Notes: generated by a model not told the origin, from the letters alone. DNA of 64,000 nucleotides from Flavobacterium sp. DG2-3 (GCF_030730925.1 NZ_JAVAMB010000010.1:1-64000); one strand, 5' to 3'; positions 50,490-59,368 are shown, counted from the first letter of the stretch. Translations and numbers: made by a program.

Positions 50490-50986
50490 ATGCTATCACC
50501 AGCGAGGAGAGAAATAAAAAATCATTATGGACAAAGGATAAAAAAAGTACTAGAAAAAATATCGTATCAAATAAGACTTGATTCTTTAGGATTTCACATA
50601 AGCTCATTTGATGACTATTATGCTATATTTTTAAAACCAGAAAAAAGTATTTCTGATAAAATAGTACTTTCACTTTTTTCTCAGCATTATATCTTCAGAG
50701 GTCAATGTGATAATGTCTTTTCTGGATTCTGGTTTTAATCAATTAGAAGATATATTAATAGATTTAGAAGAGAATAATGCTATGACTCACAAAAAACAAG
50801 AGAAGATATAAGCGTTTTGGTTTTAAATCAGAAAGAGATTAAAGAAGATAGTATTTTAATGGTTGGAGATATTTTTAAAAAACATTATTCAAGACACGCT
50901 CTCCCTTTTTTTCTGAAATCAAGTCATTCGAAGATATAAATAATAAAATATTGAATAAAGAAGAGTGGCTAAACTGGAGTGATTAA
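50490..50986 (+). pseudogene. Frameshifted remnant of a hypothetical gene
   Basis: Continuous protein-like sequence is spread over three frames. Frame A 50490-50738 (RREIKNHYGQRIKKVLEKIS... SQHYIFRG); then frame B about 50701-50811 (SFLDSGFNQLEDILIDLEEN); then frame C about 50781-50910 (SVLVLNQKEIKEDSILMVGD). It returns to another frame after a run of T near 50909 and ends EEWLNWSD-stop at 50984-50986. At least three frameshifts indicate a decayed gene of roughly 165 codons, of the kind seen for small immunity-like proteins. Function unknown. Confidence 0.6.
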
Positions 50987-50997
50987 ATATTTGGTAA

Positions 50998-51195
50998 AAC
51001 CTATTTGAAGGCAAGGTTATCTTAAAATTAGCCAATAACGAAAAAGTCTATAATGAGTTTATTCAAATGTATATTCCAAGAATAGAAGAAGGAATTAAAA
51101 AAGGAGGGGAAGATTTAAAAACATATTTGGCAGATGTAAAAAAGCTTAATAGCTATCTAGAAAGAAAAGCTTACAAAGATTTGCTAGAGAAGTAA
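50998..51195 (+). pseudogene. 3' remnant of another gene
   Basis: An open stretch without its 5' part encodes LFEGKVILKLANNEKVYNEF, MYIPRIEEGIKKGGEDLK and LNSYLERKAYKDLLEK before a TAA at 51193. It is helical and charged, with a coherent protein look but no start codon except an internal ATG at 51067 (42 codons). Interpreted as the 3' end of a truncated gene. Confidence 0.45.
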
Positions 51196-51215
51196 ATCTG
51201 CTTACGGAAGGATTC

Positions 51216-51245
51216 CCCTGCTGACGCGAGCGTCTCGATTGTGAA
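51216..51245. repeat. GC-rich dispersed repeat, copy 3
   Basis: ccctgctgacgcgagcgtct followed by cgattgtgaa, immediately after the gene remnant and before the tRNA cassette. Confidence 0.75.
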
Positions 51246-51293
51246 AACAGTAAACTTTCTATAGTACGAGAGTTATTAAAATACTTTAAACAA

Positions 51294-51321
51294 AAAAGCT
51301 CCAGATTTCTCTGAAGCTTTT
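51294..51321 (-). terminator. AAGCTTCAGA-family terminator, cassette 2
   Basis: aaaaagctccaga and tctgaagctttt arms, practically identical to the tRNA-Glu terminator at 22000-22031. It lies 8 bp from the tRNA fragment, as in cassette 1. Confidence 0.75.
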
Positions 51322-51328
51322 GTCTTAG

Positions 51329-51391
51329 TAGCGGGAACAGGACTCGAACCTGTGTCCGCGGCGGCGGATATGAGCCTTTCGTTCAAATTTA
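51329..51391 (-). pseudogene. Truncated initiator-tRNA fragment, cassette 2
   Basis: 51329-51354 is identical to the 3' part of tRNA-fMet. It continues as a gcggcggatatgagcctttc remnant almost identical to cassette 1 (one base change in the TCCGC hairpin). No 5' half of a tRNA is present. Confidence 0.8.
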
Positions 51392-51403
51392 TTCAAAAAA
51401 AAA

Positions 51404-51427
51404 AACACCACTTGCTTAAGTGATGTT
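51404..51427 (-). terminator. Initiator-tRNA terminator, cassette 2
   Basis: Stem aacaccactt/aagtgatgtt (one G-U on the minus strand) with an A-run (51395-51405) giving the T-tail, just beyond the tRNA 3' end. Confidence 0.75.
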
Positions 51428-51435
51428 TTACTTAG

Positions 51436-51508
51436 TAGCGGGAACAGGACTCGAACCTGTGACCTTCGGGTTATGAGCCCGACGAGCTGCCTACTGCTCT
51501 ATCCCGCG
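51436..51508 (-). tRNA. tRNA-Met (CAT), initiator type, copy 2
   Basis: Same 73-nt sequence and fold as 24365-24437, including unpaired position 1-72 and three G-C pairs in the anticodon stem. It lies divergent from era. Confidence 0.95.
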
Positions 51509-51520
51509 ATGTTTCGGATG

Positions 51521-51550
51521 CAAAGATACGTCGTTTTTTGAGAATTCCAA
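51521..51550 (-). promoter_or_regulatory. Promoter of initiator tRNA copy 2
   Basis: Minus strand TTG (51550-51548), 19-bp spacer, TATCTTTG (51528-51521): same perfect elements and spacing as copy 1, although the spacer sequence differs. Confidence 0.8.
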
Positions 51551-51597
51551 CGAAAATATTAAAAAATGTTTTATTTTCTGTATTAACTTGATATGAC

Positions 51598-51605
51598 TAC
51601 CTTTG
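51598..51605 (+). promoter_or_regulatory. -7 promoter element of era
   Basis: TACCTTTG, a perfect TAnnTTTG, followed by gca, 21 bp before the era ATG at 51626. No exact TTG at ideal spacing. Confidence 0.6.
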
Positions 51606-51625
51606 CAAAATAAATTTTACATAAA

Positions 51626-52507
51626 ATGTCACACAAAGCAGGTTTCGTAAATATCATCGGAAATCCAAATGTTGGAAAATCAACATTGATGAACGCTTTC
51701 GTTGGAGAACGATTGTCGATCATTACATCAAAAGCACAAACTACACGTCATAGAATTTTAGGAATCGTAAACGGAGAAGACTTTCAGTTGGTTTTGTCGG
51801 ATACTCCTGGAATCATTAAACCTGCTTACGAAATGCAGGAATCGATGATGAATTTCGTGAAATCGGCTTTTGAAGATGCTGACATTTTAATCTACATGGT
51901 CGAAATAGGAGAGCAAGATCTTAAAGATGAAGCTTTCTTTAATAAAATCATTCATGCTAAGATTCCAGTTTTATTGCTTCTAAATAAAATTGATAATTCG
52001 AACCAAGAACAATTAGAAGAGCAAGTTTCTTTTTGGAAAGAAAAAGTGCCAAATGCAGAAATTTTCCCGATTTCGGCTTTGCAGAATTTCAACGTTCCAG
52101 AAGTTTTCGGAAGAATTATCGAATTATTGCCAGAATCTCCAGCTTATTATCCTAAAGATCAATTAACAGACAAGCCAGAACGTTTCTTTGTTAACGAAAC
52201 CATTCGTGAGAAAATCTTATTGAACTACAGTAAAGAGATTCCGTACGCAGTTGAAATTGTTACAGAAGAATTTCATGAAGACGAAAAAATTATCAGAATC
52301 CGTTCTGTAATTATGGTCGAGCGCGATACTCAAAAAGGAATTATTATCGGACATAAAGGTGCTGCTTTGAAGAAAGTGGGAACAGACGCTCGTGCCGATT
52401 TGGAGAAATTCTTCGGAAAACAAATTCACATTGAACTTTATGTAAAAGTGAACAAAAACTGGAGAAGTAATGCTAATATGCTGAAACGTTTCGGGTATAA
52501 TCAATAA
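51626..52507 (+). CDS. era: GTPase Era
   Basis: 293-residue essential GTPase that binds the 3' end of 16S rRNA during 30S maturation. G1 GNPNVGKS (about 12-19), the switch region TTRHRILG, G3 DTPG and G4 NKID are present. They are followed by the C-terminal KH RNA-binding domain (IRIRSVIMVERDTQKGIIIGHKGAALKKVGTDARADLEKFFGKQIHIELYVKV). Length and motifs are standard. It has its own promoter and is divergent from tRNA-fMet copy 2. Confidence 0.97.
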   Translation: MSHKAGFVNIIGNPNVGKSTLMNAFVGERLSIITSKAQTTRHRILGIVNGEDFQLVLSDTPGIIKPAYEMQESMMNFVKSAFEDADILIYMVEIGEQDLKDEAFFNKIIHAKIPVLLLLNKIDNSNQEQLEEQVSFWKEKVPNAEIFPISALQNFNVPEVFGRIIELLPESPAYYPKDQLTDKPERFFVNETIREKILLNYSKEIPYAVEIVTEEFHEDEKIIRIRSVIMVERDTQKGIIIGHKGAALKKVGTDARADLEKFFGKQIHIELYVKVNKNWRSNANMLKRFGYNQ

Positions 52508-52570
52508 TTTTTGTTTAACCGTTTAATTGTTTATTCGTTAAACGAAAATGATTTTTGAAAATGAGACTCT

Positions 52571-53164
52571 ATGAAAATTAAAAAGATTACAATTTTAATA
52601 ATTACGATTTTAGCTTTAGTTTATGGAGGAATGACAATTATTAAAAAAGTTAATCTCAATAATGATTACAAAATAGGGCAGGCACTTGACAGTTTAAATG
52701 GTGTAAAAGTTTATTATAATGGCGGTGTTGATAATGTTGAGGGAAGAAACGTTACCAAAGACAATTATAATTTAGGTCTGAAATACCAATGTGTAGAGTT
52801 TGTAAAAAGGTATTATTATGAGCATTATAATCATAAAATGCCAGATGCTTATGGTCACGCAAAAGATTTTTTTGATTCTAAAATTAAAGACGGCAGCTTA
52901 AACGGCAATCGAAATTTAATTCAATATACAAATCCAAGTACGTCAAAACCAGAAACAGGAGATTTGGTTATTTTCTCTAGTTCGCTGTTAAACAGGTTTG
53001 GTCATGTGGCCATAATTTCGAAAGTTTCAGAAAATGAAATTGAAATCATTCAGCAGAATCCAGGACCTTTCAGCGGTTCAAGAGAAGTTTTTGGTTTGAA
53101 AATTCAAGAAGGAAATTATAAAATCGAGAGTGACAGAATTTTAGGGTGGTTGAGAAAAAAATAG
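52571..53164 (+). CDS. CHAP-domain protein (membrane-anchored or secreted)
   Basis: 197-residue protein with an N-terminal hydrophobic segment (about 6-24; anchor or uncleaved signal) and a CHAP amidase/peptidase domain. The catalytic Cys74 lies in LKYQCVEFVKRYYY and His145 in NRFGHVAIIS. The PETGDLVIF strand is typical. CHAP enzymes cleave peptidoglycan stem or cross-bridge amides; some act on glutathionylspermidine. It is located between era and der, 63 bp after era, and followed by repeat copy B. Confidence 0.85.
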   Translation: MKIKKITILIITILALVYGGMTIIKKVNLNNDYKIGQALDSLNGVKVYYNGGVDNVEGRNVTKDNYNLGLKYQCVEFVKRYYYEHYNHKMPDAYGHAKDFFDSKIKDGSLNGNRNLIQYTNPSTSKPETGDLVIFSSSLLNRFGHVAIISKVSENEIEIIQQNPGPFSGSREVFGLKIQEGNYKIESDRILGWLRKK

Positions 53165-53190
53165 AAACAAAATGTTCTTGAAACCTTAAA

Positions 53191-53276
53191 GCCCTAGCCC
53201 TGATAGAAGTGGAAATCCTTTTTTATTGTTTTTTTACAATAAAAAAGATTGAAACGGATAGCAGGAAATAGCTCCT
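53191..53276 (-). repeat. Dispersed repeat, copy B (aggagct...gggcta element)
   Basis: 86-bp element, read on the minus strand: aggagctatttcctgctatc, then ccgtttcaatc, a central hairpin (aaaaaag-type arms around attgt/acaat), ggatttccacttctatcagg and gctaggg. The outer parts align with 13602-13745 (copy A), while the central hairpin is unrelated. It fills most of the gap between the CHAP gene and der. Confidence 0.8.
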
Positions 53277-53333
53277 AAAAAAATAAAAAACTCAGGTACT
53301 TAGAAACTTGCTAGCTTAGCATCTTTTTTTAAC

Positions 53334-53341
53334 TACCTTTG
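53334..53341 (+). promoter_or_regulatory. -7 promoter element of der
   Basis: TACCTTTG followed by gca, the same sequence as at era. It is 97 bp upstream of the der ATG, leaving a leader that contains two ctaaaat heptamers (53416-53429). TTG at 53308 gives 23-bp spacing, longer than usual. Confidence 0.55.
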
Positions 53342-53437
53342 CAAAAAATTTCAAATAAGCATTTTAGATGGTAAGAGACAGAATTTCAAGGAAATTGAAA
53401 TCTGAAATCGGAAGTCTAAAATCTAAAATTCAAAAAA

Positions 53438-54751
53438 ATGAATAATAACATTGTTGCGATAGTAGGAAGACCTAACGTGGGGAAATCGACCCTGTTTAAT
53501 AGGCTGATACAAAGAAGAGAAGCTATTGTAGATTCTGTATCTGGGGTTACCCGTGATAGAAACTATGGTAAAAGCGAGTGGAACGGAAAAGAATTTTCTG
53601 TCATTGATACAGGTGGATACGTTCGAGGGTCTGATGACATTTTCGAAGGTGAAATTCGTAAACAGGTAGAGCTTGCTATTGACGAAGCCGATGTTATTAT
53701 TTTTGTGGTTGATGTTGAAGAAGGAATTACGCCAATGGATGAAACCGTTGCAAAATTGCTTCGTAAAGTAACAAAACCAGTTTTATTGGCCGTAAATAAG
53801 GTTGACAACGCAATGCGTGAGAAAGATGCGGTAGAGTTTTATAACCTTGGTTTAGGTGATTATTATACTTTTGCCAGTATTTCTGGAAGCGGAACTGGAG
53901 ATTTATTAGATGCTTTAATCGAATCTTTTCCGGTAAAACCAGAACCAGTTCAGCCAGAAGTTGTTCTGCCTCGTTTTGCTGTAGTTGGTCGTCCAAATGC
54001 TGGTAAATCTAGCTTTATCAATGCATTAATTGGTCAAGATCGTTTTATGGTAACTGATATTGCAGGAACGACTCGTGATGCAATTGATACTAAATTTGAC
54101 CGTTTTGGTTTCGAATTTAACTTGGTTGATACTGCGGGAATTCGCCGTAAAGCAAAAGTAAAAGAAGATTTAGAGTTTTATTCTGTAATGCGTTCTGTGC
54201 GTGCAATCGAACACGCTGATATTTGTATTTTGGTAATCGATGCAACCCGCGGATTCGAAGGTCAGGATCAGAGTATTTTCTGGTTGGCAGAGAAAAACCG
54301 TAAAGGTGTTGTAATCTTGGTGAATAAATGGGATTTGGTAGAAAAAGATACCATGTCGACAAGAGATTATGAAGAGAAAATCAAAAAGGAATTAATGCCA
54401 TTTACAGATGTGCCAATTCTTTTCGTTTCGGCTTTAACGAAACAGCGTTTATTAAAAGCGTTGGAAGCTACAGTTCAGGTTTTCGAAAATAGAAAACAAA
54501 GAATTTCGACTTCAAAATTCAACGAATATATGTTGAAAGTAATTGAAGCATATCCGCCACCAGCTACAAAAGGGAAATATGTAAAAATTAAATATTGCAT
54601 GCAATTGCCAACTCAAACGCCTCAGTTTGTATTTTTTGCTAATTTACCCCAGTATGTTAAAGAGCCTTATAAGCGATACCTTGAGAATAAAATTCGTGAG
54701 AAATGGGATTTTGCAGGAGTTCCAATCGATATTTATATAAGAGAGAAATAA
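53438..54751 (+). CDS. der: GTPase Der (EngA)
   Basis: 437-residue double-GTPase required for 50S subunit assembly. The first G domain has GRPNVGKS (about 9-16), DTGG and NKVD; the second has GRPNAGKS (about 182-189), DTAG and NKWD. The C-terminal KH-like domain ([29 protein letters not shown]) closes the protein. All signature motifs are intact. It has its own promoter and a terminator 7 bp after the stop. Confidence 0.97.
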   Translation: MNNNIVAIVGRPNVGKSTLFNRLIQRREAIVDSVSGVTRDRNYGKSEWNGKEFSVIDTGGYVRGSDDIFEGEIRKQVELAIDEADVIIFVVDVEEGITPMDETVAKLLRKVTKPVLLAVNKVDNAMREKDAVEFYNLGLGDYYTFASISGSGTGDLLDALIESFPVKPEPVQPEVVLPRFAVVGRPNAGKSSFINALIGQDRFMVTDIAGTTRDAIDTKFDRFGFEFNLVDTAGIRRKAKVKEDLEFYSVMRSVRAIEHADICILVIDATRGFEGQDQSIFWLAEKNRKGVVILVNKWDLVEKDTMSTRDYEEKIKKELMPFTDVPILFVSALTKQRLLKALEATVQVFENRKQRISTSKFNEYMLKVIEAYPPPATKGKYVKIKYCMQLPTQTPQFVFFANLPQYVKEPYKRYLENKIREKWDFAGVPIDIYIREK

Positions 54752-54757
54752 AAAAAG

Positions 54758-54784
54758 AAGTCCCCTAGAGTAGGGGACTTTTTT
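54758..54784 (+). terminator. der terminator
   Basis: Stem aagtcccct/aggggactt with loop agagt followed by a T-run, immediately after the der stop. Confidence 0.9.
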
Positions 54785-54908
54785 ATGTTTTGTGTCTAGA
54801 TAATTACAAGATCAATTTTTTATTGGCATTATATTTGAATAAATGTAAAAAATACAATTAAACCTTTTGCATTTTTTTAAGTCTTACTGATCTAACTAAC
54901 CTAATTTT

Positions 54909-57662
54909 ATGACCAAGATTTATTCATTTCTATTGTTTTTAGCCTTTGTTTATTCGGCAAATGCCCAAAACAATATTGTCGTTAAAGGAACTGTAGTAGA
55001 TATTAATTCGCAGCTTCCTCTTGAACTCGCAACCGTTTATTTTACCACTGTAAAAGATTCTACAATTATTGAATATGCTACAACAGATAAAAACGGAAAT
55101 TTTATTATCAATACTAAAAAGTATGATAAACCAGTTTTCTTAAAAGTAAATTATACTGGATATCAAGCGTATTACGAAGAGCAAAAAAATCTTACTGAAA
55201 GTAAAGATTTTGGTAAATTGTATATGCTTGAAAATGCAAATGTCTTAAACGAAGTAATTATTAAGAGCGAAGCACCGCCAATTACGATCAAAAAAGATAC
55301 TTTAGAATTTAATGCTGGATCGTACAAAGTGCGTCCAGATGCCAATGTGGAGACATTACTGAAACAGCTTCCAGGATTTGACGTAGATAATACAGGAAAA
55401 ATTACGGTAAATGGGCGAGAAGTCAATCAGGTTTTAGTAAATGGAAAAGCATTTTTTGATAAAGATGGCGCTATTGCCATAAAGAATCTTCCTGCCGATA
55501 TTATTAAAAAAGTTCAGGTTTCTGATTTTAAAACCAAAAAAGAAGAGCTTTCCAAACAAGAATCGACTTCAGATTATTCGAGTATAAATATTACCATTGA
55601 CGAAAAGAAAAATAAAGGATATTTCGGAAAAGTCCTTGGCGGATATGGTTCAGACGAACGCTACGAAAGCAGTTTGATGATGAACTTCTTCAAAAACAAA
55701 CAAAAAATTAGTGTTCTCGCGTCGTCAAATAATATCAACTCAACCGGATTTTCTATGGATGACGTGTTTGATAATATGGGAGGCGGTCGAAATGCAAGAG
55801 GAGGAAGTCAAGGCGCTAGCAGTGGAGGAAAAGGAATTACACAGTCGACTTTGGCTGGAATTAATTATTCCGATGATTGGACAGAGGATTTGGAGTTTAT
55901 GAGCAGTTACAACTTCACCAATTCGGTGACCAAAAACGATAGCAAATCCAATCAGTTGAGTTTATTGCCGACAGGAAATATTTTGACCGAAGCAGATTCT
56001 AAAACTAGAAATGAAAATACTGGAAATAAAGCCAATTTTGAATTAGAGTATAAAATCAATCCTACGATGCAGATTGTTGTGGCTCCTAAATTGAATTTGT
56101 CTGAATCGAACAGTAATTCTTCGTCTTCATCTTTTTCTGAAAATGAGAATGGAGAAGCATTGAACGAAAGTACAGCGACATCGCATACAGAAAGTTCAAA
56201 TACGAGTTTTGCCAACAGTATTAATTTCAACAAAACTTTCGAAAAGAAATCTCGAAATTTAAGTGTTGTTTTTAATAACAATAACACAAAGAATGATTCG
56301 AACGGAATTAATATTTCGGAGACTATTTTTTATCAGGATTCAAAACCAAATGATGAAAGAAACCAGAATGCAAAAAATACCTCAAAAAGTGATGCTTATT
56401 CGCTTGACTTAGAATATACGGAACCTATTACAGATTCGCTTCGAGTGCGTTTTGGAACCGATTTTGACTGGCAGAGTTCGATGAACGATCAAAAGACATT
56501 CAATTTTGACGATGCCTCTCAGGAATATTCAGATTTGAATTTATCGCTGACGAATTATACAACATCCAAACAAAACTCAATTACCCCAAAAGTTGGGATT
56601 AGCTGGCAGAAAAGCAAATTTTCGCTTAATGTAAACTCAAGAACCTCAATCGTAGAGTTTGATAACCATTCTTTTTACTTAAATCAAGCTACAGATTTAA
56701 ATAAAAGATATATGCTTCCATACGGAACGGCGCAGCTTCGATACAAATTTAATCGTTCTAAAAACTTAACGTTTAAATACGATTATTCTAATGCGCTTCC
56801 GTCGGCTACGCAATTAATGCCAGTTGCAGATTTGAATAATCCGCTGAATAGTGTAATTGGTAATCCAGATTTGAATCCGATTGAGAAAAATACAGCAGGA
56901 ATTGATTTTAAAAATTTTGATTTTAGAACACGTTCTGGCTATAGTTTATTCCTTAAAGGAGATTATTATAATAATGATATCGTTTCGACTTCGATTTATG
57001 ATGATAGCGGAAAAAGAAATACTACTTATGTAAATATTTCAGGAACGTATTCGGCTTCGGTTGGAGGAAACTGGAATCAGCAGATTAAGAAAGATGCGCA
57101 TACGATTAGATACGGTTTGCGTTTAAGCGGTAACTACAATTTTGATAAAGGATTTACAAATGCTGTTTTGTATTATGCCAAATCGGTTGTAATTACGCCT
57201 AGCGTTTATGCTTCGTACGATTATGGAGAAGTGCTTTCGATCGCACCGTCTTATAGTTTATCGTACAACGAAACGAGATACGAAAACTTTTCAAGAGATG
57301 CGACTTCAAACGTAATTCATAGAATTAATATGCAGACGACTTCTTACTGGCCAGCCAATTTGATTTTCGGAAATGATTTTGGATATACTTATAATTCGAA
57401 TATTTCAGATGATTTCAAAAAAGATTTCTTCCTTTGGAACACCAGTTTGTCTTACGGATTTTTGGATAAAAAATTATACGCAAAAGTGAAAGTCTACGAT
57501 GTCTTAAATCAGAATCAAAGCGCAACAAGAACTATTTCGCCAACTTCTATTAGAGACGAAGAAAACACCGTTTTAAAACGATATGTAATGTTTTCTCTAG
57601 CTTATAAAATAGGAAACTTCGCCGAAAGCAAAAAAGGAGGAAAAAGACAAAGGGGATCGTAG
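54909..57662 (+). CDS. TonB-dependent receptor-like outer-membrane beta-barrel protein
   Basis: 917-residue outer-membrane protein. Signal peptide (1-19, FVYSANAQ), then a carboxypeptidase-D regulatory-like domain (about 22-112: VVKGTVVDINSQLPLELATVYF... TDKNGNFIINTKKY). A TonB plug-like region (about 118-235, LNEVIIKSEAPPITIKKDTLEF... NGREVNQVLVNGKAFF) and a large barrel follow. A low-complexity Gly-rich patch (GGGRNARGGSQGASSGGKG) lies near residue 300. Such proteins import ligands, but no canonical TonB box or SusD partner is seen, so the substrate is unknown. Monocistronic. Confidence 0.88.
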   Translation: MTKIYSFLLFLAFVYSANAQNNIVVKGTVVDINSQLPLELATVYFTTVKDSTIIEYATTDKNGNFIINTKKYDKPVFLKVNYTGYQAYYEEQKNLTESKDFGKLYMLENANVLNEVIIKSEAPPITIKKDTLEFNAGSYKVRPDANVETLLKQLPGFDVDNTGKITVNGREVNQVLVNGKAFFDKDGAIAIKNLPADIIKKVQVSDFKTKKEELSKQESTSDYSSINITIDEKKNKGYFGKVLGGYGSDERYESSLMMNFFKNKQKISVLASSNNINSTGFSMDDVFDNMGGGRNARGGSQGASSGGKGITQSTLAGINYSDDWTEDLEFMSSYNFTNSVTKNDSKSNQLSLLPTGNILTEADSKTRNENTGNKANFELEYKINPTMQIVVAPKLNLSESNSNSSSSSFSENENGEALNESTATSHTESSNTSFANSINFNKTFEKKSRNLSVVFNNNNTKNDSNGINISETIFYQDSKPNDERNQNAKNTSKSDAYSLDLEYTEPITDSLRVRFGTDFDWQSSMNDQKTFNFDDASQEYSDLNLSLTNYTTSKQNSITPKVGISWQKSKFSLNVNSRTSIVEFDNHSFYLNQATDLNKRYMLPYGTAQLRYKFNRSKNLTFKYDYSNALPSATQLMPVADLNNPLNSVIGNPDLNPIEKNTAGIDFKNFDFRTRSGYSLFLKGDYYNNDIVSTSIYDDSGKRNTTYVNISGTYSASVGGNWNQQIKKDAHTIRYGLRLSGNYNFDKGFTNAVLYYAKSVVITPSVYASYDYGEVLSIAPSYSLSYNETRYENFSRDATSNVIHRINMQTTSYWPANLIFGNDFGYTYNSNISDDFKKDFFLWNTSLSYGFLDKKLYAKVKVYDVLNQNQSATRTISPTSIRDEENTVLKRYVMFSLAYKIGNFAESKKGGKRQRGS

Positions 57663-57744
57663 TTTTTTTGAGGGGCTAAGGAGCTGAGGTTCTGAGCTTC
57701 TAAGTGACAAAGAAACAAAGAAACAAAGAGACAAAGGGAATAAT

Positions 57745-57784
57745 AAAAAAACCGAAAATCAATTTTTTGATTTTCGGTTTTTTT
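57745..57784. terminator. Terminator between convergent genes
   Basis: Perfect long stem aaaaaaccgaaaatcaa/ttgattttcggtttttt around a 5-base loop, T-runs both ways, between the TonB receptor (+) and DUF2490 (-) genes. Just upstream (about 57705-57735) is a purine word repeat of acaaagaa type. Confidence 0.9.
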
Positions 57785-57794
57785 ATTGGAAAAT

Positions 57795-57850
57795 CTAAAA
57801 TCTAAAATCTAAAATCTAAAATCTAAAATCTAAAATCTAAAATCTAAAAT
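57795..57850. repeat. Heptamer tandem repeat (ctaaaat)8
   Basis: Eight perfect copies of ctaaaat, same unit as 1-77. The last copy overlaps the end of the DUF2490 gene: its cta (57844-57846) is that gene's TAG stop on the minus strand. Confidence 0.95.
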
Positions 57851-58584
57851 TTTCGATTGATCCTATGGTAAACCGTAAACCTGATAATATCCCGATCGTA
57901 AAAATCTACTCCGCTGGCGCGTCTTTGAAAGTTTTTTAAATAGCCCAATTCTAATCCAAGATTTGGATTAAAATGATAGCGTAAAGCAAAGTAAATACGA
58001 TTTTGGTCAAAAGTATTTCTGCGATTGTCTTTTCCGAAATTGAATAAAACTTCGTCAGAAATCGTTCCTTTTATACTTCGTTTTTCCTTTTCCCAAATCA
58101 TAAATTGAGACTGTAGTCGGTATCGAAATCTGTAAGCAAATGAAAACTCATCTAAAAGTCCATTTTTATCTGCTTTTTGAATGAATCGTTCTTCTAGCTG
58201 AAAACGGTTGTGAAAAGTGATTTTGGCAATATCATTAATCAAAGTAATATCTTGCTGTGCTCTATATTCGGGTACAGAGTAATCAGGATCAACATTCGGA
58301 TTTTGTGTATTGACATTAAAATAAGCAAATCCAACGCCCAAATCGATCATTTTATTTGCCCTAAAGCGGGCTTGAGAACGAATGACAAAAAGATTTTCGT
58401 GAACGGGATTTACAAAACTTCGATTGTCAAATTCAGAATGGATAGCCCATTTTTCGCTTAACGGAAAAATATTATAGTATCGAATCCAGGTTAAAGTCTG
58501 CTGGTCGATTTTTCTTTGGTTTTGTCCGCTTAAAAGCTGACTCGTCAAGATTATAACAAAAAATATTCTCTGATACTTTTTCAA
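57844..58584 (-). CDS. DUF2490 outer-membrane protein
   Basis: 246-residue exported protein of family DUF2490. Signal peptide (1-20, ILTSQLLSGQ), then short amphipathic beta-strands ending in aromatic residues, consistent with a small outer-membrane barrel (WIRYYNIFPLSEKWAIHSEFDNR; NRIYFALRYHFNPNLGLELGYLKNFQ; final FTVYHRINRKF). Function unknown. The stop codon TAG is supplied by the heptamer array, so repeat-length changes cannot alter the C terminus but the gene ends exactly where the array begins. Confidence 0.85.
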   Translation of the reverse strand: MKKYQRIFFVIILTSQLLSGQNQRKIDQQTLTWIRYYNIFPLSEKWAIHSEFDNRSFVNPVHENLFVIRSQARFRANKMIDLGVGFAYFNVNTQNPNVDPDYSVPEYRAQQDITLINDIAKITFHNRFQLEERFIQKADKNGLLDEFSFAYRFRYRLQSQFMIWEKEKRSIKGTISDEVLFNFGKDNRRNTFDQNRIYFALRYHFNPNLGLELGYLKNFQRRASGVDFYDRDIIRFTVYHRINRKF

Positions 58585-58705
58585 TACTATAAATTCAGGC
58601 TGCGAATATATAGAAAACAGAATATACGAATTGAATTTAGGTTTGTTTTTTAAGATGCTTTTTGTTTGATTTTGTGATAGTTTTATTCTTTGAAAATTAT
58701 TTCAC

Positions 58706-59260
58706 TTAAATCGAAGCATCTTCAAAACCATAAAGCTGGTCTTTATTCTTATTAGTGTTTAAAAATAATTCTAATTGCGGAATGATTTCCATTTGTAAAA
58801 AACGAATTTCTGGATTGTTTCCATGACCGCTTTTTATGACAGAAGTAAAACGTAAGTATCTGTTTGATTTTCCATTTTTAATAGTCAATTGGTAATAAAA
58901 AGAATTTGATTTCGATTTTGATGAAATGGCTAAAATACTGCTGAGATTGCAGATTTTCTTTTTAGCGATGGGTGTAATCTTGTAAAAAGAATCTATTTTT
59001 TTATCAAATTTGATAGTGGTTTTGTTTCGAATTAAAAACAAATAAAGACTATTCGAAATTAAAAGAAAAATAATAACAAAAGCAGTATATAAACCGATTG
59101 TTGAATTAGTAAATTCCAATAGTAGAATGCCAATAGCTAAAACTAAAATTCCTAAAATGGAATTTATAATGCTGTTCGATTTACTGTACCAATAAGGATC
59201 AAATGAAATTTCATTTTCTGAAATAGTAAAATTGTAGTAAGTCTGTATTGTAGTGTTCAA
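58706..59260 (-). CDS. Hypothetical membrane protein (184 aa)
   Basis: 184-residue protein with two adjacent transmembrane helices (about 30-50 and 55-76) after a short cytosolic N terminus (TIQTYYNFTISENEISFDPYWYS), and a beta-rich C-terminal region (TTIKFDKKIDSFYKITPIAKKKICNLSSI...). The layout recalls small PH-like membrane proteins, but no family is certain. Monocistronic, convergent with nothing. Function unknown. Confidence 0.65.
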   Translation of the reverse strand: MNTTIQTYYNFTISENEISFDPYWYSKSNSIINSILGILVLAIGILLLEFTNSTIGLYTAFVIIFLLISNSLYLFLIRNKTTIKFDKKIDSFYKITPIAKKKICNLSSILAISSKSKSNSFYYQLTIKNGKSNRYLRFTSVIKSGHGNNPEIRFLQMEIIPQLELFLNTNKNKDQLYGFEDASI

Positions 59261-59368
59261 ATTATTGAAAATTTAAAAAGAACATTAAATTTCAATATTT
59301 TAAAAATCAAAAAAAGACTCTGGAAGTTTTTAAAATGACAGTTTAAGGTTTGTTTAAAAAATAAATAA

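Noticed and set aside
50425..50607. 60-codon minus-strand ORF over the 237-aa gene end
   Set aside because: Hydrophobic low-complexity translation typical of the antisense of Lys/Asn-rich sequence, with no start context.
24458..51435. The 27 kb between the two initiator-tRNA cassettes as a genomic island
   Set aside because: There is no integrase, transposase, phage or conjugation gene. Most of the content is ordinary chromosomal genes with composition like the rest. Only the direct repeats are unusual.
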